Of a stretch of 64,000 nt of DNA, positions 1 to 11,887 are shown piece after piece. Source of the DNA: Tyto alba (taxonomy: Eukaryota; Chordata; Aves; Strigiformes; Tytonidae). The DNA lies in assembly GCF_018691265.1 (NCBI RefSeq), contig NW_024881300.1, forward strand, positions 7,471,546-7,535,545, given 5' to 3'. Every line of letters starts with the position of its first letter. Position 1 is the first letter of the stretch. The notes beneath the pieces are model-generated. The model had not been told where the DNA came from and ran no database searches. It saw only the letters and a list, made by a program, of their open reading frames with translations. The position numbers and the translations under genes are program-made.

Positions 1-1602
1 TACTAAAGATGCAGATTCAAAGGACAATATGGTCTCTCTCTGTTAGTTTGGGTGTAACTCATACATGCTTAAACACTAAACCTAGATTTCTCACACTCTC
101 TTTGGAGTCAGTTTGCTGAAGGGAGTGATTTTGTTGAATTTTGCCAGATTATGATTCCCTTTTCCAATTAGTTCCCCAACTGGCTGTATTTCATCAACAA
201 CTGCCAGATTAAATGCCTTACTTGACCATCTTCACCCAATACACTTTGATGTTCAGTTCTCAAGCTTCAAAATACCTTTTGGATGAAGATCAGACAGCAC
301 TAAACAGAATTACTAATTAATTAAGCAAAGTTAAATTTTAAACACTGTTTGTTGTGTTAGCCAAAAGCCTGAACAGAACAGTCTTTTTTTTCCCTTCTTC
401 ATTGGAGATCAAAGAAGATCATTTCTCCTTCCCCTATCTTAAAAAAAAAAAAAAAAAAGGGGGGGGGGGGGACAGACAGAGAGGAGAGAATCTCCATAAG
501 TTTTGGTCAGAATAGTTCAGGATGATACTTGTAACAGCAAGAATTGTGTTTGATCAGCAGGCATATCAAAAGCCACATTAACAGAATACAATCTGCTATA
601 ACTATCTGTATTATTTAACATGGGTAAGTACTTAAGTGAAAACTGTCACTGTCATATGGACCACTTATCACTTTCTAATATCATTATGTGTTCCTGGAGC
701 TCTGAAAGGGCCTGCAAAGTGTTGAATTCTGTTGTTGAACAGTGACAGACAGGGACACCAATTCATCACTTGTAGCTTAAAGCAAAAGAGAAAAGACCTG
801 TCTTCTCTAAAAACAGCCAAACACTGATTTTGGTTAGTAACTGGTAACAACCTTGCTTTTTAAAAATCCCTTCTCAGTGTAAGTTGCAGATATGCATGTT
901 CACATAGGATACTCTGTCTTAAATGTTTTTTTGTCTCTTTGGATTTCTTTCCCCTTAGATTCATAAGGGAAGAAAAAGAAGAAAAAACTCCAGCCACTAC
1001 ATAACCCTTTATTCAAATGAAGACTGAGTTGGTAATGTTATTAATATTGTAGGCTTTGATATCAGCTCACTTCCATCTAACTTAGATGTTCAATGGGAAA
1101 ATAGTGTTTCCACCACCTTTGCTATGATAACGGGACCTCTAAAGGTACCTGAACTGCAAGATTCATTTCATCAGAATTGCTTCCCACGAGGAAGAATGTC
1201 ACTCTGACCTTCACAAAGCCGGCCTTTTATAGAGAGCAATATTGTGGACCTCTACTGTAAAAATATTTTGGCTGTGATGAATCAACTCTCTCACAGTTAA
1301 TATTCAGTAGCAGGTTCAGTGTTCTCATGCTCAGAGCCCTACAATTTACTCTGAGAGGTGAGGGGAATGGAAACTGATCCATAACACAACTGAAGAACCA
1401 TATAGTGACTAATAGTCCAGCATATACGTGTGCATGCATAAGCATACATCTTTTTTCCTTTTCATATTTATACATGGGTGAGGAATGGTACTAAGGTGAT
1501 ACATCACACACTGAAAAACATGCAGAGAAATAAAACTCATCAAGGCTTGACCCCACTACCTTATTAAAGTCCAGAGAGCGTACAGGATCTCATCACAAGA
1601 AA
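1..1602. other. AT-rich non-coding stretch, no gene seen
   Basis: This stretch holds no recognisable gene on either strand. Reading frames are short (80 codons or so at most) and have no family motif. The only structured element is the A/G homopolymer junction at 441-471. The remainder looks like unique, AT-rich vertebrate intronic or intergenic DNA. An undetected short exon cannot be excluded from sequence inspection alone. Confidence 0.6.
441..471 (+). repeat. A18-G13 homopolymer junction
   Basis: Eighteen consecutive A residues (441-458) are followed directly by thirteen G residues (459-471), then a short purine-rich tail of GA-type units. The G run could support G-quadruplex formation on this strand. 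A similar junction occurs at 25,170-25,196, and a T8-G8 junction occurs near 11,890. Run lengths in homopolymers are prone to sequencing error, so the exact counts should be treated loosely. Confidence 0.9.
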
Positions 1603-1857
1603 TCATAGAATCACAGAATGGTTTGGGTTGGAAGGGATCTTGCAGATCATCTAGTCCCAACCCCCCTGCCCCGGGCAGGGCCCCCTTCCCCCAGCCCAGG
1701 GTGCTCCCAGCCCCGTCCAACCTGGCCTTGAGCCCTTCCAGGGAGGGGGCAGCCACAGCTGCTCTGGGCACCCTGGGCCAGCGCCTCACCACCCACACAG
1801 TGGAGAGCAAATTCCTTACATCTAATCTAAACCTACCTTCTTTCAGTTAAAAGCCAT
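1603..1857 (-). mobile_element. CR1 LINE, 5'-truncated 3' end, avian type
   Basis: On the plus strand the element starts with the reverse complement of the CR1 terminal octamer repeats (CATAGAATCACAGAATGG at 1,607-1,624). It continues through the characteristic TTTGGGTTGGAAGGGA segment, the CATCTAGTCCCAACCCCCCTG segment, CCAACCTGGCCTTGAGC, and ATCTAATCTAAACCTACC near the far end. This is the 3' untranslated end of a chicken-repeat-1 retrotransposon lying in minus orientation. The copy is about 250 bp, whereas full CR1 elements are several kilobases, so it is a dead 5'-truncated insertion without reverse-transcriptase sequence. It is more GC-rich than its surroundings. It is well conserved, which suggests a relatively young copy. 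The open frames across it at 1,556-1,850 are not genes. The call is certain at family level; the subfamily is not determined. Confidence 0.96.
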
Positions 1858-2188
1858 GATTCTCACAGAGCAAACACAGGTACCTGCTCACCATTATTAA
1901 TAATAATTATACCACTGCCTAAAGACCACAACCAGAGATGGAAGTCTGCTGTGCTGTGTACCGCTCAAAATGCAGAAGATGAGACGGCTTAGAGCATCCC
2001 TCCTTATGGGAGGCTCCATCCCTTCCTATTGCTCTAGAGCCCATGTGTTTCACAACTGAAGAGTCAGCTTCTCACTTCGAGTTACCCCTCTGATGGAAAA
2101 AGCAGCAATATCCTCCTAGAGAGTGCCACTGTGAATTTCCATTGAAACATAGTGTCTTGAAATCTGGGCAGCAATCACTACTTGCTAG

Positions 2189-2325
2189 TGGGGCCTGGGC
2201 TGCCAGCCCTGCAGGGGCACAGGCAGCCTGGGCCAGGGCAGGCGGGTGGGTGCTCAGCACCGCTCCCAGAGGGTCCTGCATCAGGCATAGAGAGCAGGCC
2301 CCCTCTGAACACCCCTTTGCCAAGA
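2189..2325. other. GC-rich patch, function unknown
   Basis: This segment is dominated by GGC, CAGG and CCAG words and contrasts sharply with its AT-rich flanks. It contains few CpG dinucleotides, so it is not a classical CpG island. A second patch of similar character lies at 2,485-2,585. I do not recognise a repeat family. It may be an old mobile-element fragment or a local GC-biased segment. Frames on both strands are open simply because stop codons are AT-rich. Confidence 0.4.
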
Positions 2326-2847
2326 ATATCCTTCCACATCTGGATGGCTCCACTCTCTGTAAAGGCTCATTAAAATAACCAAAAAAAAAAAAACCCTCAG
2401 CAGCACCACTCTTTAGCTTCATGCCTCCAAATCCTTAAGAGGGACTATAACTCCCTCCTAAATAAATCTTTTGCGCACAGTTCAGGGCTGCCTTGGCTCC
2501 CCTCAGCCACTGCCCTGCCGGTGCTGAGCCCGGCACGCAGTCCCAGCTGCAAGGCACAGCAAAGCTCTCTGCTCCTCCAGAGCCCTGTGAAAATTCCTCG
2601 GGTAGCAGCTCTTTTACTTCTGGATATTTTGTTTTACAACTACTATTCCTTCCCTCTCTTTTTGTTACATTTACAGTTCTAAATCCTTTTTGGTACAAAG
2701 TTGGGCACTTTGTATGACATATTTTACTGGTGAAAGGACCTGGATTGCTGGATCAGATTTATAAAGCAAGGAAAACCTGATTACTGGTACTTTTAATTTT
2801 TTGGTAGGCTGGGGGTTGGGACTTTCCATCTAACAAGACCAGCTGGA

Positions 2848-2930
2848 CTCCAAGCTCTTTCAAGAGCAGAAATGTTGCTTCAGGTTCATTTCTACAACCC
2901 CATAGTGCTGCATTTATTATTTGCTTTTAC
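2848..2930. repeat. L3/CR1-like ancient repeat remnant (tentative)
   Basis: The words CCAAGCTCTTTCAAGAGCAG, then CTACAACCCCATAGTGCTG and a following ATTTATTATT stretch keep the order seen in a very common ancient amniote LINE remnant, in which an AAGCTCTTTGGGGCAGGGA word precedes a CAATGGGG word and a TAATAATAA end. Divergence is high. Assignment rests on remembered consensus words, not an alignment. Confidence 0.38.
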
Positions 2931-4517
2931 TCACAAACTAGTTGTGGTTACAAAAAAAACTCTCTTCCAAACAAATGACATTTTATCTTTTTCTCCACAG
3001 GAGAATAAGGTTGACTGCTACTTGTGCTTTGAGGTTTGGATATGATTGAGATGAAACATCTGTTAAGAAAAAAGGTGTGGGGCAGACTTTTTTCTGCTAA
3101 AAATATCATGCTTTTTTTTTTTTTTTTTCCACCAAACTTGAAACATGTGATGAAATTCAACTTTTAAAATATAACCCTGGAGCTACTTGAAACTATAAAA
3201 GTCTCCTCAGTATCTGAGGCAAGTCAGAATTTCCACTGTTCAAGCTGGGCTTTTATGAAGAGCAGACTTTAGAAAAAGCTGTAATCTGTCTAGGTAACAA
3301 AGGGCACTTGTTCTGCCTGGTGAGGTAAAACTTTGGGTTTCTGTAGCTACTGTAGCAGAAGTGGAGTTGAAGCACACAAAAGCACCCTGACTGATACACA
3401 CTTTGAATTTGGAACAGCAACTGGCAAAAGCAATATGCTTTTCACTGAAATTGCCTCTATATGTCTGCATGTACATGCTTGTGTACTTGTAAGGTTCAGC
3501 AGGATGACAGGTCGTTGTGTCTAAACTACCCAGCCCAAAGGTTCGGGCAATTGTCTAGTTTTACATCTAGCTGTCTATATAAAACAATGGCTCCCTAAAT
3601 TTGATCTCAGAAATGCAAGAACTATATAATCCTGTCATAAACTGTATCCTCACATGAGACACTCTGGAATATGAGATCCCTACAGGCAGGAGAGAAAGGC
3701 CTTACAGGAGCATGCACATGGGATCTACACAAAAGCCTACTGCAGAAAGCTACCAAAAACCCAGCAAAGGGAGCACCCTGAAACTGGGTTGCCTGGCTGT
3801 GTCAAGGTCAAGTCAAACACAAGAGAACTGGCAACTTTAAGAATATTTGGGAGTTGCAACAGGACACATTGCCTATTAAATGCAGTATTCAAAGTTTCTA
3901 AAAATGAATGTAATGTTTCATGTAAAGGCAAGGGATTTGAAACAAATATATTGTCTTCTCAAATAGCAAGGGCCAAAACTGCTTTCAATTACAAGAGCAC
4001 AAAACTGGAATAATTCCATGAACACCAGCATGAGAGTATTATCTGACCCCAAATCTTTGCCTGGAAATATGCTCTAGTTTCACATGGGTAAAAAAAGAGA
4101 GTCAGTCACAAGAGAGTCTGAGAAGAATGGCATTTTGACTCACTTTTCAAAAACATGTTTAATAAAACCTCCACGAACTGTGGTCAAAGCTACAAGAAAA
4201 ATAACTGGTAATAATCGTTGCTGGGAAATTAAAAGTAGAAAAGGACCTTTGTTCTTCAAGTAGAATAAATGAAACCACTGGTATTCATCATGTTTCAAGA
4301 GAGATTGTTTTCAAACTCCTGACTTGTTCCCATATTTCATTCTTTGTTCTTGGTGGTGGATGTCCTGGGGCAAAGTTCAAGTACATTTTTATACTGCTGC
4401 ACATGCACAGTAATGCAGCTTTATCTCTGTACCATACACACGAGATCAGCTGTCTCTCACAGATACACCCAAATCCATCAGTTTGCCAAGGTCTATCTCA
4501 TGGTAGACCCTGCCTCC

Positions 4518-4690
4518 CAGATTAGCCGCCCCTGCAGAGGCAGGAGAGCAGGACATGCAGGCAGAGGTGGCTAGCTGTAACCCAGTCGTGCCTGGCCGGT
4601 GTCAGTGTTTGACAGACGTTCCCACGTGGTGGGCAGCTAGTGCAGAGCTGTGCAGCAGCCTGCAGTCCTGCATGCTCAGCGCAATTGCTA
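4518..4690. other. GC-rich patch with CAG/GCAG words
   Basis: This segment is rich in GCAG and CTGCA words and has a few CpGs, including the CACGTG E-box at 4,624-4,629. The flanks are AT-rich. No repeat family or coding signature is recognised. A single E-box is weak evidence for regulatory function. Confidence 0.35.
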
Positions 4691-6501
4691 TCCAGCCTAA
4701 ACTAGATTAACCGCTCACGCAGATATGCCTACACATGCTACAGTTCCTTCCTCCTCTGAATCACAACGTTGATAGCCCAGTGACCAAGACTGATCTGGTG
4801 AGAGTCCAGATTACTGAGGCCCAGCCCTTTCAAACCTCATGCACAGAGCATGAGCCTCATATCACTGGCACCCATCTCTCGCCCCTATCTTGGTCCTGCT
4901 ACATGGTAGCTTCACTCACTGATGTGAACAACCAGCTGGGTGCCCAAGCTCTGCCGTAATGCTTCACTCAACGTTGGGATGTTGAAGGCAAATGCAAGAG
5001 CCCGCCTGCCTTAGATGGGAATCTCCCTAAGTTTACGTCCTTTTGCCCTTTGATTCTCCTGCTTCCTACATGCACCCTGAAGGTCTGGCTCTGACATGCT
5101 GCAAGAGAAGCAGCTCAAGAGATTTGCAGACATAGGTTTTTCAACAGCTATACCCACAGGTGACTTTTTTCCTCCTAGCAAACTAGTTCACAACTACCCC
5201 AGAGCTAAGAGTAAATTAATATTCTTATTCTAAAATGATTCTTTTTTTAATGACCACTCAGTAAGAGCATTAACTTCTCTGTGAAAGAAGGAAAAGTTGC
5301 CAGTCCTAGGCAGAGGGAAAGAGCATGGAAAACCAATGTTGTTATAAATACCAAGCATGCATATAGTATTATTTTAGAGCTTTCCATGTTTAAGGTGTTC
5401 ACGAAGGATCAACTCTGCCTTTTTGAGGTGCTCGTTCACTTCCCATTACCTCAGTTTTCTGCTGAAATATTTTTTATACATTGCACACAGTTAAATTAAT
5501 ATTAACATTTGGCTTTCTTCAGCTACCATAAAGAATTAAGACCACTTGTAAGTTTGGAAGGTTTTCTTATGTATTATACTTTGAAACCCTCTCTCTCATA
5601 TTGTAAGGGACAGAAATGGATGCAGGAAATCTCAGGCTCTGTTCGCAGCTTTGCTATTGTGTCCCCAAATCAAAAACGCAACTTGCTTATGTTCAGGAAT
5701 AACAACTTTCCAGTAGCATAGAACGATCCTGAATACAGAGACCCATTTGAAACTACTACTTACAGCAGGGATGATCTTCCCAGTCTAATGCGGAGGATTA
5801 ATAACCCAGAACAAAACTCTCAAACCATAGACAAAACACATCATCTATCGAAAGCTGTTAGGCAGCACCAGTAGGAGCTGGTGGGTTGTCAGCTAAAGCC
5901 AGCGATACCTGACATGCAGGAAACAAGCACAGCACAGGCAGAAAAGCACATACCCTCTGCAGAGCAGCAGCTCAGTATGAGGAGGAAAGCTCACCCTCCG
6001 AGGTGACTTAACAGCCCACTTTTCACTGCCTTTCTGTGCTCTGCTTGCCAACATGGGTGGGAGCTGTTAGACACTGTAAAGGTTCATTTGGAAACACCTG
6101 GAAACCACTAACTCATTACATACAGGCCATGGACAACCATTGGATGGCAAGAGTCTTTCATCACTACTGGCCTGGCTGCACTTGAAACAGCAGCTCTAGA
6201 AGTAAAAGCATCTGATCCAAATACCAACCCCCTTCAACTGGAACAGCTAATGTTAAGAAACACTTGTACAATTTTATATTTTTTTAAAATATTTTTTTTA
6301 AAGTGCCTTATGCCATAAGATTTTCCTCCCACTCATGGCAAACAGCCTACCTGCTTCTTATAATTTCCTGGATCTGTGCATGACCACAGGAAAACTTCTG
6401 CTAATCCTACCAGTCTCGTGTTCTTTGGTGACTTTTATACTAACTGCCAAACTAAGCAGTTTTCTCTTGGCACTCTCCACTGCTCCTTCCCCCTTCCCCC
6501 C

Positions 6502-6502
<1 letters not shown>

Positions 6503-6552
<50 letters not shown>
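6503..6552 (+). repeat. Uninterrupted 50-base poly-C run
   Basis: Fifty consecutive C residues are preceded by a C-rich lead-in of short C runs broken by T (6,488-6,502) and followed by AACATG. The run gives artefactual polyproline frames around 6,335-6,670; these should not be taken as genes. On the opposite strand it is a 50-base G run with strong potential for intramolecular quadruplexes; on this strand it could form an i-motif. Its true length in the genome is uncertain because long homopolymers are often mis-sized in assemblies. Confidence 0.95.
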
Positions 6553-6554
<2 letters not shown>

Positions 6555-9500
6555 CATGTTCTTTGGTACTCCTTCCAATTCACAGTAACCAGCAGTTTAT
6601 CAGCTTCCAGCCTAGGCAGGGACTAGCTGTTTGTCAGATAATGGTGGCTGGTGCCAGTGGGTCACCCTGAAGCTGAATGTCATATAGAGTAGTAGGAAAG
6701 GGTACAGCAGAAACTCTTGACAGCCAAAAAAATACAGCCATCCAGTGAGCAAGCGATCACCAGTCTGAGGTGATCACATAGCATATACTCATGTATAGCA
6801 AATCTATGGTAAGTGCATAGGATTACCAACGAGTATCCATTAAAATGCAGAGTTCCCATACAATATCCCAGAATGCTGACCACAAGAGCACTTTTAAGGT
6901 AGAATTATTAACACTCTGCAGTGTCAGTGATGAATAGATACTTGGTTTAAGAGCATGACAGAGAAAGGTCCTTCATTTTTTTTTTGCAAAGCACCGAGCC
7001 TTCATCAATAGTACTAGGTAGGTAATAACAATGGTGCTGAGATAAAGCAACTTTGCCTGTGTGCAAGATGCAATCTATGTCTTCTCTATAAATACAATGG
7101 AATGTCATGTACAGAATACATAGAAAAGTATTTAAGCTTTAGAAAATAAATGAAATAACCATAAAAACTGAAGGCATTAACTAGAAGAAAGCATGCAGTT
7201 TTAAATAATCGCCTTTTATTACCCATTCATAGCTCAGCCTAGCACAATACATGAATTTATTACAGCTAAGAGATTATTAACGTATAGTAAAAAGTGTCTG
7301 ACATGCAAATAGATGGTTAGCTAAAGCTAGTTAAAATGCTTGTTAAAGTTTTCCTTTGCTGACAAGTTTATAAACAATTTGGGCCCAAGTCCTGTATCTT
7401 GTCACCCCTCCTCTGAGTTAACAACCCGACAGATATTCTTCCAATTACCAATTCTAGAAACAATTTCAGGAACTAATGTCTTCACTGAATTTTTCCTGAA
7501 CAGAGAGACAGAAGAGAGGGAATTATCTTGCAATGCATGATAGCCTCGCTGCAGGTGCTGTGGGAGATGCCCTCCCCTGCAGCTGCAGCCCCAGCAAGGG
7601 GGAAGCCCAGGCACCTCGGCAGCATTGGCGTGGAAGCCAACGTGCTCCCGTCACTGGGTAGGGCTGGGATGTGCATGGGGGGAAGCATGTGCAGCGGGCG
7701 GGGGTCCGCGATGGTTGGCAGCATTGGGCATCAGATCAGCAGCCTTAAACCATTAGTTCATTTTTTACTAGTGGTTCATTGTCTGCTTATCAGTTCTTAT
7801 CAAAGTCAAAAATAACAACACAGCTCTTCATGGTGGAACTCTGTTAACCAAACCTCAGCTCCTACTTGACCACAATTTCCCTGGATGCTGAGTGGAGGAA
7901 GAAGAGATGAAGGACTGACTGGACATACAAGGAACATCTTGAAAAACATAATAATATTAAGAATGTAATGAATTATTTTTCTGCTTTGCTGAATACAGCA
8001 TGCCTTACTCGCAGGTTTAGAAATTCCATAACATCTTGTAAATGTGTGAAAAGTGCTACATGTAGCTCTTTTACATATACAGTAGATTTATTTCAGCAAC
8101 AACATGTTCTTTGAACTCTGCTGGAGGGCTCTCTAATATTTATGGGCAAGAAGATGGCCTGAATAATTCTATCCTTTCCAGTACCAGACGAGGGAGCATC
8201 TTACATCTAGGGATTTGGATACAATCTGCATTGGGAAACATATCAAAAAATGGGTTTGTTGATTCAGGTCAAGCTCTGTCACTACTTTCAGCAGGACTTT
8301 GGATATCATGTTCAGATAAGGCACCAGGAAGGCTTGGAACTTCTCCAGTCTTCTGTTGAGAGAATAATAATCAAGACATCACCCTCAGCTGACAAATGAA
8401 ACAGAGGACAGATTGCTGTCAGCATAAGAGGCAGCTCCTCTGACAGGTACAGGACTAGATTGATCTCACAGAGATGCAAGATTTCTGGTTAGTAGAAATA
8501 CTTACGTTACACTTTTCAGGAGAACATTGACATGAGAAATCACATTATTACATAACTAATTGGGGTGATAGGTTAGACATCTCCTGAGCTTAAGGACTTC
8601 ACCTTGAACTCCAAACGGCAGCTGAAATAGACTGATAGCTACATCCCACTGGGCTCTAAAGAGTTTGTATTGAGACAAGTAGGAAATTGCCTCTTTTCCA
8701 CAATCAGTCTGTGTCAGAGAGTGATTTTCCTGATCCTGGTTCAGATGTCACAAGCAAGGAGAACACAGGCTGCTCTGAAAAGCTTCTAAATGTTCAAGTT
8801 GTAAGATGGAGGAACTCCAGTTCACTTCATAAAGACATGGAGTGGTCAAGTTAAGAAAGCTCTCCTGGTCTATTCCCTAAAAGGTCCGAGGAAAGGAGGT
8901 GGAAAAAGTTCAGAAAAACAAAAGCAGGACTCTTGAACAATTCATTAAAAAGCTTATTTATGCCTTGAAGAGCAGAGAGAATTTGGATGTCATTATTGAA
9001 CACACTGACAGCAGATATCCTTCTGAGCTACCTGCATGTCTCCATGTTGGAAGAGTGACTTGCTGTTTGATGCTACACTCAATTCCTGCCTGTCATTTTA
9101 GCTTCTCCACTGAAATTAAATGAAATTAAAAATATCTCCCAATGCCTCTGCTAGTTTTTGTGACTTCTTCCAGAGCCACCATCAGTCAATCAGTTCTGGC
9201 AACCTCCTGTTCTATCTAGGGACAAGGAAGAGAAAATGCAAGCTCTTTTACCCTAGACATGAAGAGTGATGAAGCATATGCTTTCTGTGTAGAAACTACT
9301 GGACAAGAAAGTTCAAGCAGAAGAAATTTGTACACAGACACAGCAGATTGCACAAGTACTCGTAGTTTAGCAAGTGGAAGTTTCTGAAATGCAGTGGGAA
9401 AGCACTGCTAAACTTGGAATGAAAGTTGCAAATTAATTACTACAGAACCTATATCCAGCATGCCCAATTGTTGAGTTATTAATGAAACAGAAAGAAGGGA

Positions 9501-9984
9501 AACAGAGTAAGAGTAATGTAAGAAGAGACTGAGGTTTTCATTGCTGTCTCTTATCTAAGGAAATCACTGACCACGTAAGAGAAAATAAAAATAAATTCAA
9601 TTTAGTGACTCGCTGAGCAGCAAAATCAAAGGCAGGTGTGGATATAATAGACAATACTGGTCAAACTGTTTCTTTCTGCACAGCACTCAGTAAACAGTCG
9701 CCACTATTGAGTTCTAACCTCTTGTCATGCAGCAACATTGAGTCAACAATCCGCTCTCATGGCTTAATGCTTTTGATGTTTACTTTGTTCTTTCTATAGT
9801 TCAAAAGAAAGCACTAATGCACCAGTCCTCTTACCGAATACAATCTTAATCCCAGAATCCCGAGCCTTTTGCTGTTGGCCAGTTAAGTCTGTTAAGACGA
9901 AAGGATTTGATTGAGCTTTACATAACAACACAGAAGTTAAATCCAGCAAAGAGAGTTCTTTTTATCTGTACTGCTCAGACGGCT
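6553..9984. other. AT-rich non-coding stretch, no gene seen
   Basis: There is no gene or clear mobile element in this interval. The one compositional landmark is a GC-rich patch at 7,544-7,735. Reading frames here are 95 codons or shorter and lack motifs. A short direct repeat of GAAATTAAA type occurs near 9,112-9,130. Confidence 0.55.
7544..7735. other. GC-rich patch with internal 11-base direct repeat
   Basis: A roughly 190 bp GC-rich block sits in strongly AT-rich surroundings. The word GGCAGCATTGG occurs twice, at 7,618 and 7,717, and GGAAGC-type words also recur, suggesting old internal duplication. Several CpGs are present (for example around 7,695-7,712). Overlapping frames on both strands are open for 70-95 codons but show no family signature and no splice-bounded exon that I can defend. 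Confidence 0.4.
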
Positions 9985-10026
9985 AAGAGGGAGGGAAAAA
10001 AAGAGAGGGGGGGAAAAAAAAAAAGG
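9985..10026 (+). repeat. 42-base pure purine tract
   Basis: All bases from 9,985 to 10,026 are A or G, arranged as GAGGGAGGG, an A7 run, a GAGAGGGGGGG segment and a further A11 run. Such mirror-like purine tracts can form triplex DNA. It is compositionally related to the A/G junctions elsewhere in the window. Confidence 0.85.
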
Positions 10027-10269
10027 TAATGAACTTGGCTATGTAAAACAAAATAAGGAATTCAATTATTTCTCTTATTGCCACTTTGTCTTTTCAGTGA
10101 GAGTCTTTTAAAGAACTCAAATTTATTCTGCAATAAAGTCTCTGAGTGTGAAAGCTATAACTTCCCCCTAACCCAGAAGAAATGTGGCACCTGCTGTGCT
10201 TTTTTGCAAATGTGAGAAATGTTCCTTTTTCATTTTTTTTCATCTCTTGCATGTATTTATGAAGACAGA

Positions 10270-10420
10270 ATATAGTTCACTACTTAGACACTTGCCTGGT
10301 ACTTGGTAGAGCTGGGTTCAAGTCTTTGTTTTGCCATTAATGTCTTTTGTGAGTTTAGCCCAACCACCCATGTTTCAGTGTGTTTATAGCTACCTGTCTC
10401 TGAAACTAGTTGTCAGTGAT
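10270..10420 (+). repeat. MIR/CORE-SINE-like remnant
   Basis: The sequence keeps the order of a tRNA-derived SINE. There is an A-box-like AGTTCACTACTTAGACACTT near 10,274, then CACTTGCCTGGTACTTGG, and a B-box-like GCTGGGTTCAAGTC near 10,311. A degraded version of the shared core follows, with words such as GTTTCAGTG and CTGTCTCTGAAA standing where the consensus has the CTCAGTTTCC and ATCTGTAAAA words. This matches old amniote MIR-type elements in orientation and spacing. It is heavily decayed and certainly inactive. Family assignment is from remembered consensus only. Confidence 0.5.
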
Positions 10421-11887
10421 GTGAATGTCATTTTATGACACATGAATGTATAAACATGCAACATGCATGTGTTACACCAGTACATATGCAAAGATTATGA
10501 GGTAGCAAAATAAAGGCAGAACAACTATTTTAGATGGAAAGACTAATTTACTTTCTAGAATATTAATTACATTGTCACACAAAACTTTTCCATGCAGCAA
10601 AGAGTTATGACAATGATCATCTTGTACCTAAGCCACACAGAATTCAAGCTGTGCCCTACCAAAGGTCTCAAATCATGTTTCAGCTTCACTTAATGCTAAT
10701 ACCACAATTTTATGCTAGTACTATCACCATCATCCAAAAATATTATGCCAGTAAAAAGTGTGAAGTTATACAAAGAGGGTGAAACCATCCTGCTTTAACA
10801 CAATGCTTCTGGTATCATCTGTTAATTATAAGATTTTCAACATCTGATTAGAGAGGGAAGCGAATAACTGTCCCCAGCATTGAAAGCAAAGCCTGGAGTT
10901 CTGAGAGCAGAAGAGATGAAGACCAAACCTTGGCAATCTGCATGCATTTGCCTGAGAACTGGGTGGAAACAGTTACCTGCCTCTCAACTGGAAAGATACC
11001 ACAGGACAGCTCTTCCCCAGCAGCAGCACATCAAGAAAGGACCACCTGCTGGTATCTAAATTTTGACTTCACTACTCAGCTACTCCATAAGAAATGAGAC
11101 GCATCAGAAGTAATAATGTAAAACTGCTGAAAGACTGAAATTACAGTAGCCTAAAAGGTTTTACACTCTAATAAGAACAATCCTGCTGCTGACTAGTTTG
11201 GAAATATTATATATTGGATGTTATGTTTGCTATGCAAGACAATTCTACAAAACAAAGAAATAATTAGAGGCAAGGAAAGGTACAATGAGACTCAGAAAAA
11301 TGAAATTATTCACCTCACTGACATTTCATATCTTGTGTTAAGTAGATTCTCCTATAATTCTGAAAATTAAAAAGCCACCCCTTATTAAAGTTCTGTCCTA
11401 CTATGAGCAGAAAGGGAAACTATGGTGAATTTAAATACTGAAACACTTTTAACAAACACTGACTCCATCATGGAAAGTATATCTTGCTTTCGTGTGTAAC
11501 AGTAGCCTACAAGCACCAGTTGAAATTGAGCTCCTATGTTACAGGCACATATGAGGGAACATTCTTTGTAAACTACAGACATGACAGAAACATGGGATCC
11601 AAGAAACACAGTATATTAACACATTTCCCAGGTAAGGAACTGGAAGCCAGACATTCTTAGCATAGAAAATCTTTCAAGTTCTGTTTAGACAGAAGTCTCT
11701 ACCACCAGAAGCAGATGACTGGATTATAAAAGGACGTAAATTAAGCCTGGCACGGTTCGTTGTTCTAAATAATTTGGGCATATTGTTTCCACTAACCTAT
11801 AATGTAAATCTAGCACACAGCCCATGCAACCACTTGTTAAACCAGAGAGTTTTCCAGAGAGTTTCTGAAGTCTCATTTCCCCATTTC

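Larger units (their letters stand above)
1858..6502. other. Non-coding stretch with GC patches and one repeat remnant
   Basis: No coding gene is supported. The stretch carries poly-A at 2,381-2,393, a T17 run at 3,112-3,128, an L3-like remnant near 2,848-2,930, and GC-rich patches at 2,189-2,325, 2,485-2,585 and 4,518-4,690. The open frames over the GC patches (up to about 116 codons) have Ala/Pro/Gly-rich compositions typical of chance frames in GC-rich DNA and show no domain signature. Confidence 0.55.

Noticed and set aside
6335..6670. 111-codon frame with a long polyproline run
   Set aside because: The proline run is simply the 50-base poly-C tract read as CCC codons. Nothing on either side resembles a protein, and overlapping frames show the same artefact.
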